NCBI RefSeq assembly: GCF_012290005.1
Contig: NZ_JAAXMS010000002.1
Span: forward strand, 682,001-746,000
Reading direction: 5' to 3'
Length of the DNA: 64,000 nucleotides
Source of the DNA: Crateriforma spongiae
GTDB lineage: Bacteria > Planctomycetota > Planctomycetia > Pirellulales > Pirellulaceae
Positions 40,054 to 49,453 of this stretch are shown piece by piece. The notes below the pieces were generated by a model. That model searched no databases. It worked only from the letters and a program-made list of their open reading frames with translations, and had not been told where the DNA came from. A program made the position numbers and the translations under genes. Numbering within the stretch: the stretch's first letter is position 1; the number at the start of each line of letters is the position of its first letter.

Positions 40054-42492
40054 CTATCGCCGAATGTTCAGCAATTCGTCGATCAATTGCTGGCTGGTCG
40101 TGATCACCCGGCTGTTGCCCCGATACATCGTGCTTGCCAACACCAGATCGACCAAGTCTTTTCCGATGTCGGTGTTGGACAATTCCAACGCACCCCCGAT
40201 GACCTTACCGATCCCGTTTTCGCCGGGTGCCCCTTGGACGGGAAGCCCCGTGTTGATCCCTTCGGCGTACAGGTTCAGTCCCTTGGCCTCCAGACCGGCC
40301 GGGTTGGCAAAGCGAGCCAATTGCAACTGGCCCAGGTCACGCGTGATCCCGTTGCTGAACACACCGCGGATCGTGCCGTCTTCGCCGACGACAAAACTGT
40401 TCAGCACCCCAGGTTCGCTACCGTCCTGCCGTGTCGCAGCCAACGAAGCCTCTTGGGTCGCCAAACCGGACACCAATGAGAAATCCATATCGAATTGCAG
40501 CGGCGAAACACTGGGGACGCCGTTCCGGTCGATGGCAATGCTTTCGTTGGTCGCATCCACAAAGTTACCGTTGCCATCGAACGTGATCAGCCCGGTACCG
40601 ACGGCAATCTCCGTTCCATCGCCCGGTTGGTTTTCGGGGCTGTCGGCATACCAGCGGTACACGGTCGATTGATCGGTACGGCTTTCCAAGACGGCGGTCA
40701 CACGCACGTTGATCGGAACACCCAGTGAATCGTAAACGATGAAGTCACTGGCGGCACTTTGGCCGACCGCGTCCTGGGTGACACCGAACGCCAAGTTGGG
40801 CGTGGTCACGGTGCCGACCGAATCGGTGATTCGAAACGCACTGAGGTCAATGTCCAAGGCGTTTAGTTCGCCGTTGTTACTGACGATTCGAATCGTGCCG
40901 TTGTTGATGTAGGCTCCCGGCGCCAAGTCTGCGGATTCACCGGGGATGTTATTCTCGCTAAGCGGGATCGGATTCTGTGAATCGACTTGGGACGTTTGAA
41001 TCCCTGACGAATCGACGACGAAATCCAAGAAGTCTTGAACGGTCGTCGTGTCGGTGACTTCGAAGGTTTGTTCGCCCAGTGATCGCCCACCCTTGCGGCC
41101 GCTATAACTAAGCGTTCCTTCTTGGAAGACTTGTTCGTACGTCAAACCATCACGCTTCAACACGTCGGTCAACAACGTGTTGCTGTTGATCGTCGGACCG
41201 TCCATGTTCAGCAGTTGATTGCCGGCCGTGTCCAAGTCCGCGATCTGTGCGTCCGTCTTGGTGTCCGTGTATGTTTCGCCCGGCGCGACGCTGTCAACCA
41301 AATAAAAGTTGTTTTGGTCACCGGCTAAGTTGCGATAGATCCGGATTTCGTCATAGGCGGGAAAACCACCCGACACCGGGGGCGTCGGTGGCACCGGAAA
41401 ATCGTCCAAAGTCAAACGACCATTGACCACGCTTTGCGGACCAATCAACACACTCGGTCGCGATTCGACTTCACCGTTGCGGTGATAAGTAATCATGTAC
41501 GTGTAGTTGCCCGTCAGCGTCGAATCATCCAAGGCGTTGGCCGACAGCGCGGTTGTCCCATCATCGGTGAAGGTGCCACCGGCGGTCGTGGTGCCAAGAA
41601 AGAAGAAATCGCTGCCGTCGGGTGACGTTCGATAGACGTTGACGTTGGGGTAATCACCCCCGGTGGAATCCGTCGGCAGATTCGTCAGTTCGATATTTCC
41701 GCCCACACCGACGGTCGCCGAAATCGCGCCGCTGGGTGTCGATTCACGTCCGTTGGCGTCCACCAGGGCGACTCGATACTGATACGTTCCCGGGGCAAGC
41801 GTTCCCACACCGGCGGTGCTGATGCCGATCGATGAACTGTCGGAAAACGGCGCAGTGCTAAGCGATACGCCCGACGCATCGGGACGTGGTGTCTGGGCGT
41901 CACCCAGAACTGCGCTTTCGATCACCTGGGCGGCGCTGGACACTTCGCCCTCGGGGGTCAGCGTGCCTTCGAAGTTCACAATTTCGGTCGCCTTGGCAAC
42001 ACTCTCGGTTCCCAGCGGAACTTGAAGCGGCACCAAGCTGGATTTGTCCAAGCTGAACTGTTCGTCGACGCCGTAGCCCAACAAACGCTGACCGGTTGCA
42101 TTGACCAGTTCGGCATCACTGTTGAGCTTAAAAATCCCGTTTCGCGAATACAACGTTTCGCCGGCATCACCTTGGACAACGAAGAATCCATCGCCCTGGA
42201 TCGCCAAATCCGACGACGAACTGCTGATTTCGATCGTGCCTTGGTTGTGATTCGCCGCGATTTCAGCGATCTGAACCCCCAAACCGATCTGGCGTGGGTT
42301 GGTACCACCGTTGCTGTCGGTGGGGCTGGACCCCAGCGTCAGCGTCTGCAGAAACTGGTCAGCGAAAACAACATCGGATGATTTGAACCCGACCGTTTGC
42401 GCGTTGGCCAGGTTGTTACCGATCACGTCGATTTGAGTTTCCGCTGCACTTAATCCCGTCAGCGCAGTGGTCAAAGCGGATTGCAGACCCAT
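40054..42492 (-). CDS. flgE: Flagellar hook protein FlgE with large FN3-like insertion
   Basis: An 812-residue hook protein (common length 400-550). N-terminal D0/D1: GLQSALTTALTGLSAAETQI, VIGNNLANAQTVGFKSSDV, then SDLAIQGDGFFVVQ near 98. C-terminal D0: GGALELSNTDIGKDLVDLV and NSRVITTSQQLIDELL. Between about residues 216 and 421 lie two tandem fibronectin-type-III-like units, each with a 'Y.Y...... NG..S.PS' strand pattern (YQYRVALVDANGRESTPSG; YTYMITYHRNGEVESRPSV) and an 'N/RIYR' strand. A FlgE D2-like part follows. Last gene of the flagellar block, 101 bases after flgD. Confidence 0.94.
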   Translation of the reverse strand: MGLQSALTTALTGLSAAETQIDVIGNNLANAQTVGFKSSDVVFADQFLQTLTLGSSPTDSNGGTNPRQIGLGVQIAEIAANHNQGTIEISSSSSDLAIQGDGFFVVQGDAGETLYSRNGIFKLNSDAELVNATGQRLLGYGVDEQFSLDKSSLVPLQVPLGTESVAKATEIVNFEGTLTPEGEVSSAAQVIESAVLGDAQTPRPDASGVSLSTAPFSDSSSIGISTAGVGTLAPGTYQYRVALVDANGRESTPSGAISATVGVGGNIELTNLPTDSTGGDYPNVNVYRTSPDGSDFFFLGTTTAGGTFTDDGTTALSANALDDSTLTGNYTYMITYHRNGEVESRPSVLIGPQSVVNGRLTLDDFPVPPTPPVSGGFPAYDEIRIYRNLAGDQNNFYLVDSVAPGETYTDTKTDAQIADLDTAGNQLLNMDGPTINSNTLLTDVLKRDGLTYEQVFQEGTLSYSGRKGGRSLGEQTFEVTDTTTVQDFLDFVVDSSGIQTSQVDSQNPIPLSENNIPGESADLAPGAYINNGTIRIVSNNGELNALDIDLSAFRITDSVGTVTTPNLAFGVTQDAVGQSAASDFIVYDSLGVPINVRVTAVLESRTDQSTVYRWYADSPENQPGDGTEIAVGTGLITFDGNGNFVDATNESIAIDRNGVPSVSPLQFDMDFSLVSGLATQEASLAATRQDGSEPGVLNSFVVGEDGTIRGVFSNGITRDLGQLQLARFANPAGLEAKGLNLYAEGINTGLPVQGAPGENGIGKVIGGALELSNTDIGKDLVDLVLASTMYRGNSRVITTSQQLIDELLNIRR

Positions 42493-42593
42493 GGTCGGTG
42501 TCCCCGGTTATCGTAGGCGAACCGGGTCAACCACCGATCGGTCGGGCCGCCAACGGCTCAATCAGAGCCGCCGGGCGTCGCAATCGGTAAAGT

Positions 42594-43040
42594 TCACCCA
42601 GTTTGAATTTCGCGAATGTTCTTTACATCCATCGTCCGTTCACCCACATGAACTTTGACCGAACGTGAACCAGAATTCGGATCTGTTGAAACTGTGACGC
42701 GATCGACCGTGCCTTCGACGTCGGAAGTGTCATCGGCCAACCCCCGAACGGTCTGGCCGATCAGATTGCTAGCGGTCACCAATTCTTGACTGTGTGAGAA
42801 ATCGGACAGCGTTTCGCTCAGCGAGTCCGTCGCCCCGATTTCACGGATCAGCCCGATCTGCTGAATCATTTCCGAATTGTCCATCGGATTCAGCGGGTCC
42901 TGGTTTTGCAGTTCTTCCATCAACAACGTCAGGAAGTCGGTGCTGCCCATGTCGTTGAAGCTTTGGTCCGTCCCGCCGAATTGGCCCGCCGCTTCGGCCG
43001 CCGAAAAATCCGCGCCGCCGCTGCCTGAGATCGCTGACAT
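42594..43040 (-). CDS. flgD: Flagellar hook-cap protein FlgD (short form)
   Basis: A 148-residue scaffold needed for hook polymerisation. Core motif near residue 34: DFLTLLMEELQNQDPLNPMD followed by NSEMIQQIGLIREIG, typical of FlgD. The C-terminal Ig/tudor hybrid domain of E. coli FlgD (~230 residues) is reduced to a small beta part (VEGTVDRVTVSTDP, VHVGERTMDVKNIREI), as in short FlgD of Bacillus. It sits between fliK and flgE, the usual neighbours. Confidence 0.92.
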   Translation of the reverse strand: MSAISGSGGADFSAAEAAGQFGGTDQSFNDMGSTDFLTLLMEELQNQDPLNPMDNSEMIQQIGLIREIGATDSLSETLSDFSHSQELVTASNLIGQTVRGLADDTSDVEGTVDRVTVSTDPNSGSRSVKVHVGERTMDVKNIREIQTG

Positions 43041-43158
43041 GTTGTTTGACCGTTGCTAGAAGATGCCGTGAAACAGTAGACGCGTTGGCGTACGGGCGAA
43101 GCGTCCCGTCCGGGGCCCTGGTGGTGGTGATAGGAAACCTGGCGGACGCAAGGCGAGA

Positions 43159-44736
43159 TCAATGCCGAAAATCGATGCCGCCGCCCGGTGTCGCCGCGGT
43201 TGCGGTCGGATTTGCAGGTGCGGTACCGGAAACGGATGGGTTGCCCGGCGACGGTGCCGTTTCCCCACCCTGGTACCGACGACGGTGACGCCCGGCGTCT
43301 TGCTGAGATTCGTCTCTGGCTTGCTGGTGGTCGTGGAAACCGTTTTCACCTTCCGCGGACGATTCCTGTTCGACGCTCAACCGATCCACTTGCATGCCCT
43401 GGGCTTCCAAACGCGTACGCAACTCGGGCAATTGTTGCCGCAGCATTTCGGCCGCTGTTTCCGAATCGGCGACCACGCGTGCTTGGATTTTTTTGTCACG
43501 GACCTGCATTTCCACCCGCACACTGCCCAGTTCGGCGGGGGCCAGTTTCAAACGAATGCTGCCGCCTTCGCTGCCGAAGTGTTGAAACGCCTTGCTGACC
43601 CGCTGCACCAGTCGGGCACGCGTCACAGCGTCAGCCGGATTTCGCGTCTGTGCTGACTTAGACTTCGATGCCGATGCGGCATCGCCCGCCCCTTTGGTCT
43701 GCTGGATCGATTCGGTGACCGAGTCGATTTTTCCGCTAGCGTTGCCACCGCGTGCAGCCGATTCGCCCGCCGCTTTGGAAGCCGCGGAAACGGCCGACGA
43801 CGCGTTGGTCGCTGCGACGACCGGCCGCGTTTGGACCGTATCAACTTTGGTCACGACTTCGGCAGAAACCGCTGCCGCTGGTTCGCCGTCCGGAACGGGT
43901 GTGCTTTGGGATGAACTGGGTGTCGCCGGAGATCCAGCGCCCGCGCCGTTTCCGACCGGTTCGCCCTGTGGTGCAGGGGATTCGGCGCGTCGTTCTCTGG
44001 GGTCACGACGTCGCCGCCCTTCACCTGCATCGGTTTGGGCCGCCGTCCAGGATTCCAAGTCGACCGACGCCGGATCGTCGCCGGTGGTTGCCGATGGATC
44101 ATTGACCGGGTTGGCCGCGGCGGCTTCGCCGGTTCGGCCCGTTGTATCCGCGTTCGTCGGACCCGTTACCACCGGTGCATCGACTTGTTTCGCCTCGGAG
44201 GCCTTGGATCGACGTCGCCCATAGCCTTCCGCGGCAACCACAGTTTCCGCTTCGACCTTGATTTCGCCGGTGTTGGTTTCAACTCGGGCGACGTCCGCCG
44301 CTTCGACCTCCGCCGCCTCGGTCGTCACAGCATCAGCGGATTCCTGTTTCACCTCGGCCGATTGTTCCGCCGGCCCGTGTTCGTTTTCAACCGATGCCGT
44401 CCACTGGGCGGACGTTTCTTCGACGTCGGCATCGCCCGAAACGGCATGTTTCTGCGTCGTTGATTCCGCAGACGAATCGTCGTTGGAATCGTTGTCGGAC
44501 GAATCCGACGCTTCAGTGGGCCCCGAATCCGACAGTGACGTGTCAGGTTCGCTGGTGGCGTCGGTCTGCTGGACGACGGGCTGCGCGACGGACATCGCGG
44601 CAAAGATTTCGGCAAATGGATCGACCAGCCCCGTTTCCGCGGTCAAACGATTTGCGTTCAAGACGGGCTTGGACCGACGTGAAACCGCCGACGGCGTCGC
44701 TTGGTGCGCAGCGTCGCTTTGTTGGATCACCGACAT
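43159..44736 (-). CDS. fliK: Flagellar hook-length control protein FliK
   Basis: A 525-residue protein, the secreted ruler that switches export specificity at hook completion. Most of it is low-complexity and rich in Ala, Glu, Ser, Thr, Pro (residues ~40-390), as expected for the extended ruler. The C-terminal FliK domain contains EGGSIRLKLAPAELGSVRVE near 400 and MQVRDKKIQARVVADSETAA, ending with a Gly/Pro-rich tail. ATG 44736 (MSVIQQSDAAHQ) follows GGGGGG; an upstream ATG at 44805 would add 23 residues. Between the MotE-like gene and flgD. Confidence 0.88.
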   Translation of the reverse strand: MSVIQQSDAAHQATPSAVSRRSKPVLNANRLTAETGLVDPFAEIFAAMSVAQPVVQQTDATSEPDTSLSDSGPTEASDSSDNDSNDDSSAESTTQKHAVSGDADVEETSAQWTASVENEHGPAEQSAEVKQESADAVTTEAAEVEAADVARVETNTGEIKVEAETVVAAEGYGRRRSKASEAKQVDAPVVTGPTNADTTGRTGEAAAANPVNDPSATTGDDPASVDLESWTAAQTDAGEGRRRRDPRERRAESPAPQGEPVGNGAGAGSPATPSSSQSTPVPDGEPAAAVSAEVVTKVDTVQTRPVVAATNASSAVSAASKAAGESAARGGNASGKIDSVTESIQQTKGAGDAASASKSKSAQTRNPADAVTRARLVQRVSKAFQHFGSEGGSIRLKLAPAELGSVRVEMQVRDKKIQARVVADSETAAEMLRQQLPELRTRLEAQGMQVDRLSVEQESSAEGENGFHDHQQARDESQQDAGRHRRRYQGGETAPSPGNPSVSGTAPANPTATAATPGGGIDFRH

Positions 44737-44814
44737 GCCAACCGACCCCCCAGTCCTTTGGCGTAACGATCGAAAGGACGACCGCCACGACTGAGACGTC
44801 TTCAACCGATCCGA

Positions 44815-45465
44815 TTAACGGCCGGCTTGTTCGATCGCAGTGGTCTCCGGCTGTCCGTCACCGATCCGACGAATGATCTCGTGAAGCTTATCTTTTTCGT
44901 CTTCGGTTTCGAACTCTGCCAATATCTCTGATCGTTTATCAATTGGCATGGCTTTAATGATACCGACGACGTCATCAATTTTCTCATCGTCATAAATTCT
45001 CAACAGCTGGTCTTTTGCCGCATCGGCTTCCAGCGATTGGATCGTCTGCTGGCGTTCGATCGCCCCCTGATCGCGGATCCCCGCTTTGACCCGCGCGATT
45101 TCATCGTTGATCGATTGGATTCGCCCGTCGAAGACCTGGGTTTCTTCCACCAGCACCGCCATTTGTTCGCTCAGTTCGTCGCGGGCACGCTTTTGGCTTC
45201 GCAATCGCAGGTCCATGTTCATGCCTTCCAGACGACGGGCTTCCAGGATTTCTTCAAAATCGGGCTGCTCGCGTTCTTCCGCATCACGCAAGATTTTTTG
45301 CAATCGGTTGCCACTGATATCGATACCGTTCAGCAACGCAACGACTTTCACGCCGGTTTCATGGCTGAGCGATCCGGTGGAGGCAAAATAGCCCAACATG
45401 ATCATCTGGGTGATGACCGTGCCGATGCAAAACGCCGTAAAGACGCGCAGGATCAGTTTCATCAT
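44815..45465 (-). CDS. MotE/MgtE-N-like flagellar membrane coiled-coil protein
   Basis: A 216-residue protein: one N-terminal transmembrane helix (LILRVFTAFCIGTVITQMIM), a long coiled coil (about residues 60-150, rich in E/R/Q), and a C-terminal MgtE-N/FliG-like helical unit with DEKIDDVVGIIKAMPIDKRS near 160. The same layout is found in MotE-type proteins, which in some bacteria stabilise the stator MotC, and in magnesium transporter intracellular N-domains. Position between fliJ and fliK is standard for MotE-like genes. A proteobacterial-type stator role is inferred, not shown. Confidence 0.72.
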   Translation of the reverse strand: MMKLILRVFTAFCIGTVITQMIMLGYFASTGSLSHETGVKVVALLNGIDISGNRLQKILRDAEEREQPDFEEILEARRLEGMNMDLRLRSQKRARDELSEQMAVLVEETQVFDGRIQSINDEIARVKAGIRDQGAIERQQTIQSLEADAAKDQLLRIYDDEKIDDVVGIIKAMPIDKRSEILAEFETEDEKDKLHEIIRRIGDGQPETTAIEQAGR

Positions 45466-45484
45466 TCATGGCCTCCGTCGTCGA

Positions 45485-45970
45485 TCAGTCGCGACCGTCA
45501 CCGAGTGTTTCCGCGTCGCGGCCCGCTGCGGCGGCACGCTGGAAATTCCGAGATGCGGCTTCGTCCAATTCCAACTGTTCGCGACGATTTTGTTGTTCGC
45601 GATAGCGTTGCTGGTCAATCTCTTTCAGCTTTTCCCAGCGTTTGACTTCGATCTGTGCCGTTTTCAGCATTTCTTGGCGGCGTTGCAGTTCCTGGACCAG
45701 CTTTCCACGCGTGTCAGCCAGACTTTGCAGATCCCCCTGCAACTGTAGGTCATAGCGACCTCCCTGCAGCATGCGGTCAACCGAAACGTTGCCAGTCAGG
45801 GATTCTCCCGACATCGCCTGCTTCAGATCGATGCGTGTTTGTTCGACCTCCTGCATCTGCTGATCGATCTTTGCAATCGCCGCGTTGGCCTGTCCCACAG
45901 CGGCACCGGCTTCGTCACGCTCTCGCTCGCGAAGTCTCAGCAGAATGTCAAAGCGATACTGAAAGGACAT
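45485..45970 (-). CDS. fliJ: Flagellar export protein FliJ
   Basis: A 161-residue, almost fully coiled-coil protein starting MSFQYRFDILLRLRERERDE, the typical FliJ start. FliJ is the gamma-like stalk inside the FliI hexamer that couples ATP hydrolysis to the export gate. Highly charged (Q, E, R) with heptads through residue ~140. It follows fliI (56-base gap) and precedes the MotE-like gene by 19 bases. Confidence 0.9.
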   Translation of the reverse strand: MSFQYRFDILLRLRERERDEAGAAVGQANAAIAKIDQQMQEVEQTRIDLKQAMSGESLTGNVSVDRMLQGGRYDLQLQGDLQSLADTRGKLVQELQRRQEMLKTAQIEVKRWEKLKEIDQQRYREQQNRREQLELDEAASRNFQRAAAAGRDAETLGDGRD

Positions 45971-46026
45971 CCGTATCCCTGTTTGGCTTTGTCAGTGTTT
46001 CAAGCGTCGCAATGGTACCGACGATG

Positions 46027-47418
46027 TCATGTCCCGGCGGCCAGTTTCATTAGCATTTGGGTGGTGGTTTTCAGCGGTGTTGCGTCCTGGGCCTGCTGGA
46101 TCAGAAAGCTGCGAATCGGATCGCGACGTGCGATCGCCGCGTCGACCTTGGGATCGGCACCCTGCTTGTAGGCACCGATGGAAATCAAATCCGCGTTCTT
46201 GCGATATTCCGCCATCAACCGGCGGACACCGGAGACCGCTTGCAGGGTTTTCGCATCCAGCAATTCCGGTTGCAGCCGGCTAAGACTTTGCAGCACATCG
46301 ATCGGTGGATAGTGCGCTTCCTCGGTCAACGCACGATTCAGCACAATGTGTCCATCCAACAATCCCCGAAGCGCATCGGCGATCGGTTCGTTGTTGTCGT
46401 CGCCTTCGACCAACACGGTGTAAAACGCCGTGATCGATCCGGCGGTCGTTCGGCCGGCCCGTTCGACCAATCGCGGCAAGCTGTTGAAAACGCTGGGCGG
46501 ATATCCACGTGTCGTCGGCGGTTCTCCGGCGGCCAAACCTAGTTCGCGTCCCGCCATCGCGAAACGTGTCACGCTGTCCAGCAGCAACAAGACATTGTGT
46601 CCGGCGTCGCGAAAGCTTTCGGCGACTGCGGTGGCGGTCCATGCCGCGGCCACCCGCTGGGTCGCCACACGATCGCTGGTTGCCACAACGACCACGCTGC
46701 GTGCCAGCCCGGCGGGCCCCAAACAACGCGTGATGAAGTCCTGCACCTCGCGGCCCCGTTCGCCGACCATGCCGATCACGATTCGATCCGCGGCGGAATT
46801 GCGAGCTAACATGCCCAACAACGTGCTCTTGCCGACACCGCTGCCGGCGAAGATGCCCAAACGTTGCCCCAGTCCACACGTCAACATTCCGTCGATTGCG
46901 CGCACACCGGTTTGCATCGGAGTATCGATCGGAGGCCGTTCCAAGGACGACGGCGGTTGTCGATCGGTATCGATCGGAATCAAGTCGTCCGGCAACGGCT
47001 TGCCGTCAATCGGGTTGCCGAACGCATCGAGCACACGGCCACACAATGAATCGCCGACGCGAACCTTCAGCGACGTGTCCAACAGCCGCACGGGATCGCC
47101 GGCGGCAATCGCCCCCAGCGTTTCCAAAGGTGCCAGCAGCGGACGCACCCCGCGAAACCCGACCACTTTCGCAAGCGATCCGGCGCCCACGCCCGGCCCC
47201 GCATGGTGTTCCGGTGCCGTCGATGGGGCGTAAGACTGTCGATCAAAGTTCAGTTGACAAATCGCGCCAAGGGGCGCGGTCATGCCTTTGACTTCGATCG
47301 TTTCCCCGGTGATCGCCGCAACACTGCCACGAACCTCGTGGGGAAGCGATTGACGCACCATCGACGCATAGGCATCGGGATCCGGCAGCACAGGGATTTG
47401 CATGGTCGCCGTCGTCAT
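46027..47418 (-). CDS. fliI: Flagellum-specific export ATPase FliI
   Basis: A 463-residue F1-beta-like ATPase. Walker A GIFAGSGVGKSTLLGML near residue 190, Walker B region NVLLLLDSVTRFAMAGRELG near 278, and the FliI block GEPPTTRGYPPSVFNSLPRL near 300. The MIGERGREVQ-type segment appears as GMVGERGREVQDFI near 218. C-terminal helical domain ends KTTTQMLMKLAAGT. The start overlaps the fliH stop by four bases (ATGA), indicating translational coupling. Confidence 0.97.
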   Translation of the reverse strand: MTTATMQIPVLPDPDAYASMVRQSLPHEVRGSVAAITGETIEVKGMTAPLGAICQLNFDRQSYAPSTAPEHHAGPGVGAGSLAKVVGFRGVRPLLAPLETLGAIAAGDPVRLLDTSLKVRVGDSLCGRVLDAFGNPIDGKPLPDDLIPIDTDRQPPSSLERPPIDTPMQTGVRAIDGMLTCGLGQRLGIFAGSGVGKSTLLGMLARNSAADRIVIGMVGERGREVQDFITRCLGPAGLARSVVVVATSDRVATQRVAAAWTATAVAESFRDAGHNVLLLLDSVTRFAMAGRELGLAAGEPPTTRGYPPSVFNSLPRLVERAGRTTAGSITAFYTVLVEGDDNNEPIADALRGLLDGHIVLNRALTEEAHYPPIDVLQSLSRLQPELLDAKTLQAVSGVRRLMAEYRKNADLISIGAYKQGADPKVDAAIARRDPIRSFLIQQAQDATPLKTTTQMLMKLAAGT

Positions 47419-48101
47419 TGCAGCAACTCCGCCAATCGATCCAGTTGTGCCGTCAAACCGGCCCGGATTTCACCGCCACTTTGTCGAATCACAACGTCCG
47501 ACATCGAAAGGCTTTCATCGGGCACCACCGTCGTGCGTTCGGGCAAATCTGATTGGGCGACCAGTTCATCCAGTTGTTGTCCAAGTTCGGCCAACAGTTC
47601 GGGATGCACCGCGACGGTCAGATCAGTTGCGGCACGCGTTTTCGATAACGCTTCGGCGGTCCAGCGCAACAAGATCTCCTTTTCGCTGTCGACTCGCGCG
47701 ACGACGATCTTTTCGATGGCGGCCAGGATGGTTTGCTGCAGCACCGATGCGTACTGCTGCATCCATTCCTGATAGGTCTGTTGCAGTTCGCTGGTCGCCT
47801 TTTTCATCGCGGCAACCTGCTGTGTGGCCAAAGCCGACGCCTCCTTCTTCACGCGGGCGTCGATATCCTTTTCTGCCTGTTGCAAGCCTTCGGCGTGGCC
47901 GTCCTGGCGTGCCTGCTGCAGGACCTGTTCGGCTTGGACTTTCGCCTGCCGCAAGACGTTTTGTGCTTCCGTCTTGGCGTGTTCCAATTGTGCCAATCCC
48001 TGACCGGCCAAGTCATCCAAATTGAATCCGGCCAGGCTGGACGCCTTCCGCGCCGCCGACGCGGCCTCTTGTTCGGACTTGGATTTCAGAACGAATGCCA
48101 T
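47415..48101 (-). CDS. fliH: Flagellar assembly protein FliH
   Basis: A 228-residue negative regulator and anchor of FliI. Coiled-coil stalk ~40-120 (EHAKTEAQNVLRQAKVQAEQ) containing the run HAEGLQQAEKDIDARVKKEA, then the C-terminal V-ATPase-E-like domain (AIEKIVVARVDSEKEILLRW near 145, LTVAVHPELLAELGQQ near 175). It precedes fliI with a four-base overlap and follows fliG by 101 bases. Confidence 0.9.
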   Translation of the reverse strand: MAFVLKSKSEQEAASAARKASSLAGFNLDDLAGQGLAQLEHAKTEAQNVLRQAKVQAEQVLQQARQDGHAEGLQQAEKDIDARVKKEASALATQQVAAMKKATSELQQTYQEWMQQYASVLQQTILAAIEKIVVARVDSEKEILLRWTAEALSKTRAATDLTVAVHPELLAELGQQLDELVAQSDLPERTTVVPDESLSMSDVVIRQSGGEIRAGLTAQLDRLAELLQ

Positions 48102-48202
48102 GACGCCTCAGGAATCTTTCGATGTTTGGATTGCTGGTGTTCTTGATGGTTGTGCGAGCCCAATGAATACGAGCCCAACGAATTCTTCGTCGACTCGATC
48201 GA

Positions 48203-49306
48203 TCAGGCGGCTGCGGCCACCGCGGTGGGCATCAGAGCAGCCACACGCTGCTTGGCTTGGTCGATATCCGAAATTTTTAGCGGCCCCAAGTTCGCCAAAG
48301 CCCGACGCGTTTCTTTCTGCGCCGCCTTGGGCAGCATCGCGATCGCACGATCCGCTTGCTTGCGTGAAATGCCACACAACGTCAACAGGGCGTCACGTGT
48401 TTCGACCTTTCCCAAAGCTTGGCACAACGCCGCGGGCGACGATCGTTCCAGCATTTGATGGATCTGCTGTGTCATCGCGTCGTCGACGGGCTTGCCCCCC
48501 GCAGACGACTCCGGTGCATCCACCTGTTTCCCCGAAAGCGGGATCGTCATCGGCGTCCCATTCGTCGAAGGCGCGGTCGTCGATGATGACGGTTTGGGTT
48601 GGGACGGCGGGACCGCGGGTGTCGATGCATCCGGGGAATCGATCCGTGACCGTGAAGTGGCCGGATCGTCGCCAGGCATTGGCATTCGCGCCATGATCTG
48701 CCGCAGGGCACTGGCCCCGCCCGATGATTGGGCGGGCAATTCGATGTCCAAACACTTTGCCCGCAACATTTCGGAAACTTCGTTCAACGTTTCCGGTTCG
48801 ATCGATTCCAGTCGGCCGATCCGGCGCACAACGTCGCGTCGACTGGATGAATCCATACGGGACAACAGCTTGGCGGCTTTCTCCGGTTCGATGCTGGCCA
48901 GCACGATTGCGGCGATCTGCGGGTGCTCGCTTTCCAGGATTCGCGTCAGTTCGACGTCGGGTACCGAATCCAAGAATCCCAGTGGATGATTCCGCTTCGG
49001 TGTCGCCTGGGGCGCGGCGGTTATCGGATCCACCGAACCGGTGGTGGAAACTTGAAACTCGTCATCGACGATAGGTGCATCGACACGATTTTGAATCGAC
49101 CCGGAAAACGCCTGCAACGCACGTTTGCGTTCCATCGGATCGACGTCGGCCAGTCCCGTCATCGTGCGTCGCAATTGCGTCCGCTGAGTGTCGCTCATCT
49201 GCGACATCAATCGGTTGGCCAACGGTCCAGGCAGACTGCTCATCACGATCGCAACGCGTCGCAAGGACACTTCGCGATTCTGTGCGGCCTGTCGCCCGGC
49301 ATTCAT
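48203..49306 (-). CDS. fliG: Flagellar motor switch protein FliG, divergent
   Basis: A 367-residue switch protein. N-domain ~1-110 (RVAIVMSSLPGPLANRLMSQ). Middle domain with the ESEHPQIAAIVLASIEPEKA block near 122 (the conserved EHPQ motif for FliM binding) and GGASALRQIMARM near 195. Instead of the normal helical connection to the C-domain there is a ~65-residue Ser/Pro/Thr-rich linker (~207-272). The C-domain then resumes at PVDDAMTQQIHQMLERSSPA and ends GPLKISDIDQAKQRVAALM, retaining the acidic DD of the torque helix but lacking a recognisable FVFEDL segment. Assigned on position between fliF and fliH and on the EHPQ motif. Confidence 0.85.
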   Translation of the reverse strand: MNAGRQAAQNREVSLRRVAIVMSSLPGPLANRLMSQMSDTQRTQLRRTMTGLADVDPMERKRALQAFSGSIQNRVDAPIVDDEFQVSTTGSVDPITAAPQATPKRNHPLGFLDSVPDVELTRILESEHPQIAAIVLASIEPEKAAKLLSRMDSSSRRDVVRRIGRLESIEPETLNEVSEMLRAKCLDIELPAQSSGGASALRQIMARMPMPGDDPATSRSRIDSPDASTPAVPPSQPKPSSSTTAPSTNGTPMTIPLSGKQVDAPESSAGGKPVDDAMTQQIHQMLERSSPAALCQALGKVETRDALLTLCGISRKQADRAIAMLPKAAQKETRRALANLGPLKISDIDQAKQRVAALMPTAVAAAA

Positions 49307-49453
49307 CCTGAAAGCCTTTCCTTGGGTGGGGAATCCGTGACGGTTTCACGACGCCGTCGAACATCGCTTTTAGCGTTCGGCGTCGACCGGGGCTAGATCG
49401 CTTCGGGCGGTTTGCCTGACCTCGCGAGATTCGCGGATCATGCGTCGCAGGAC

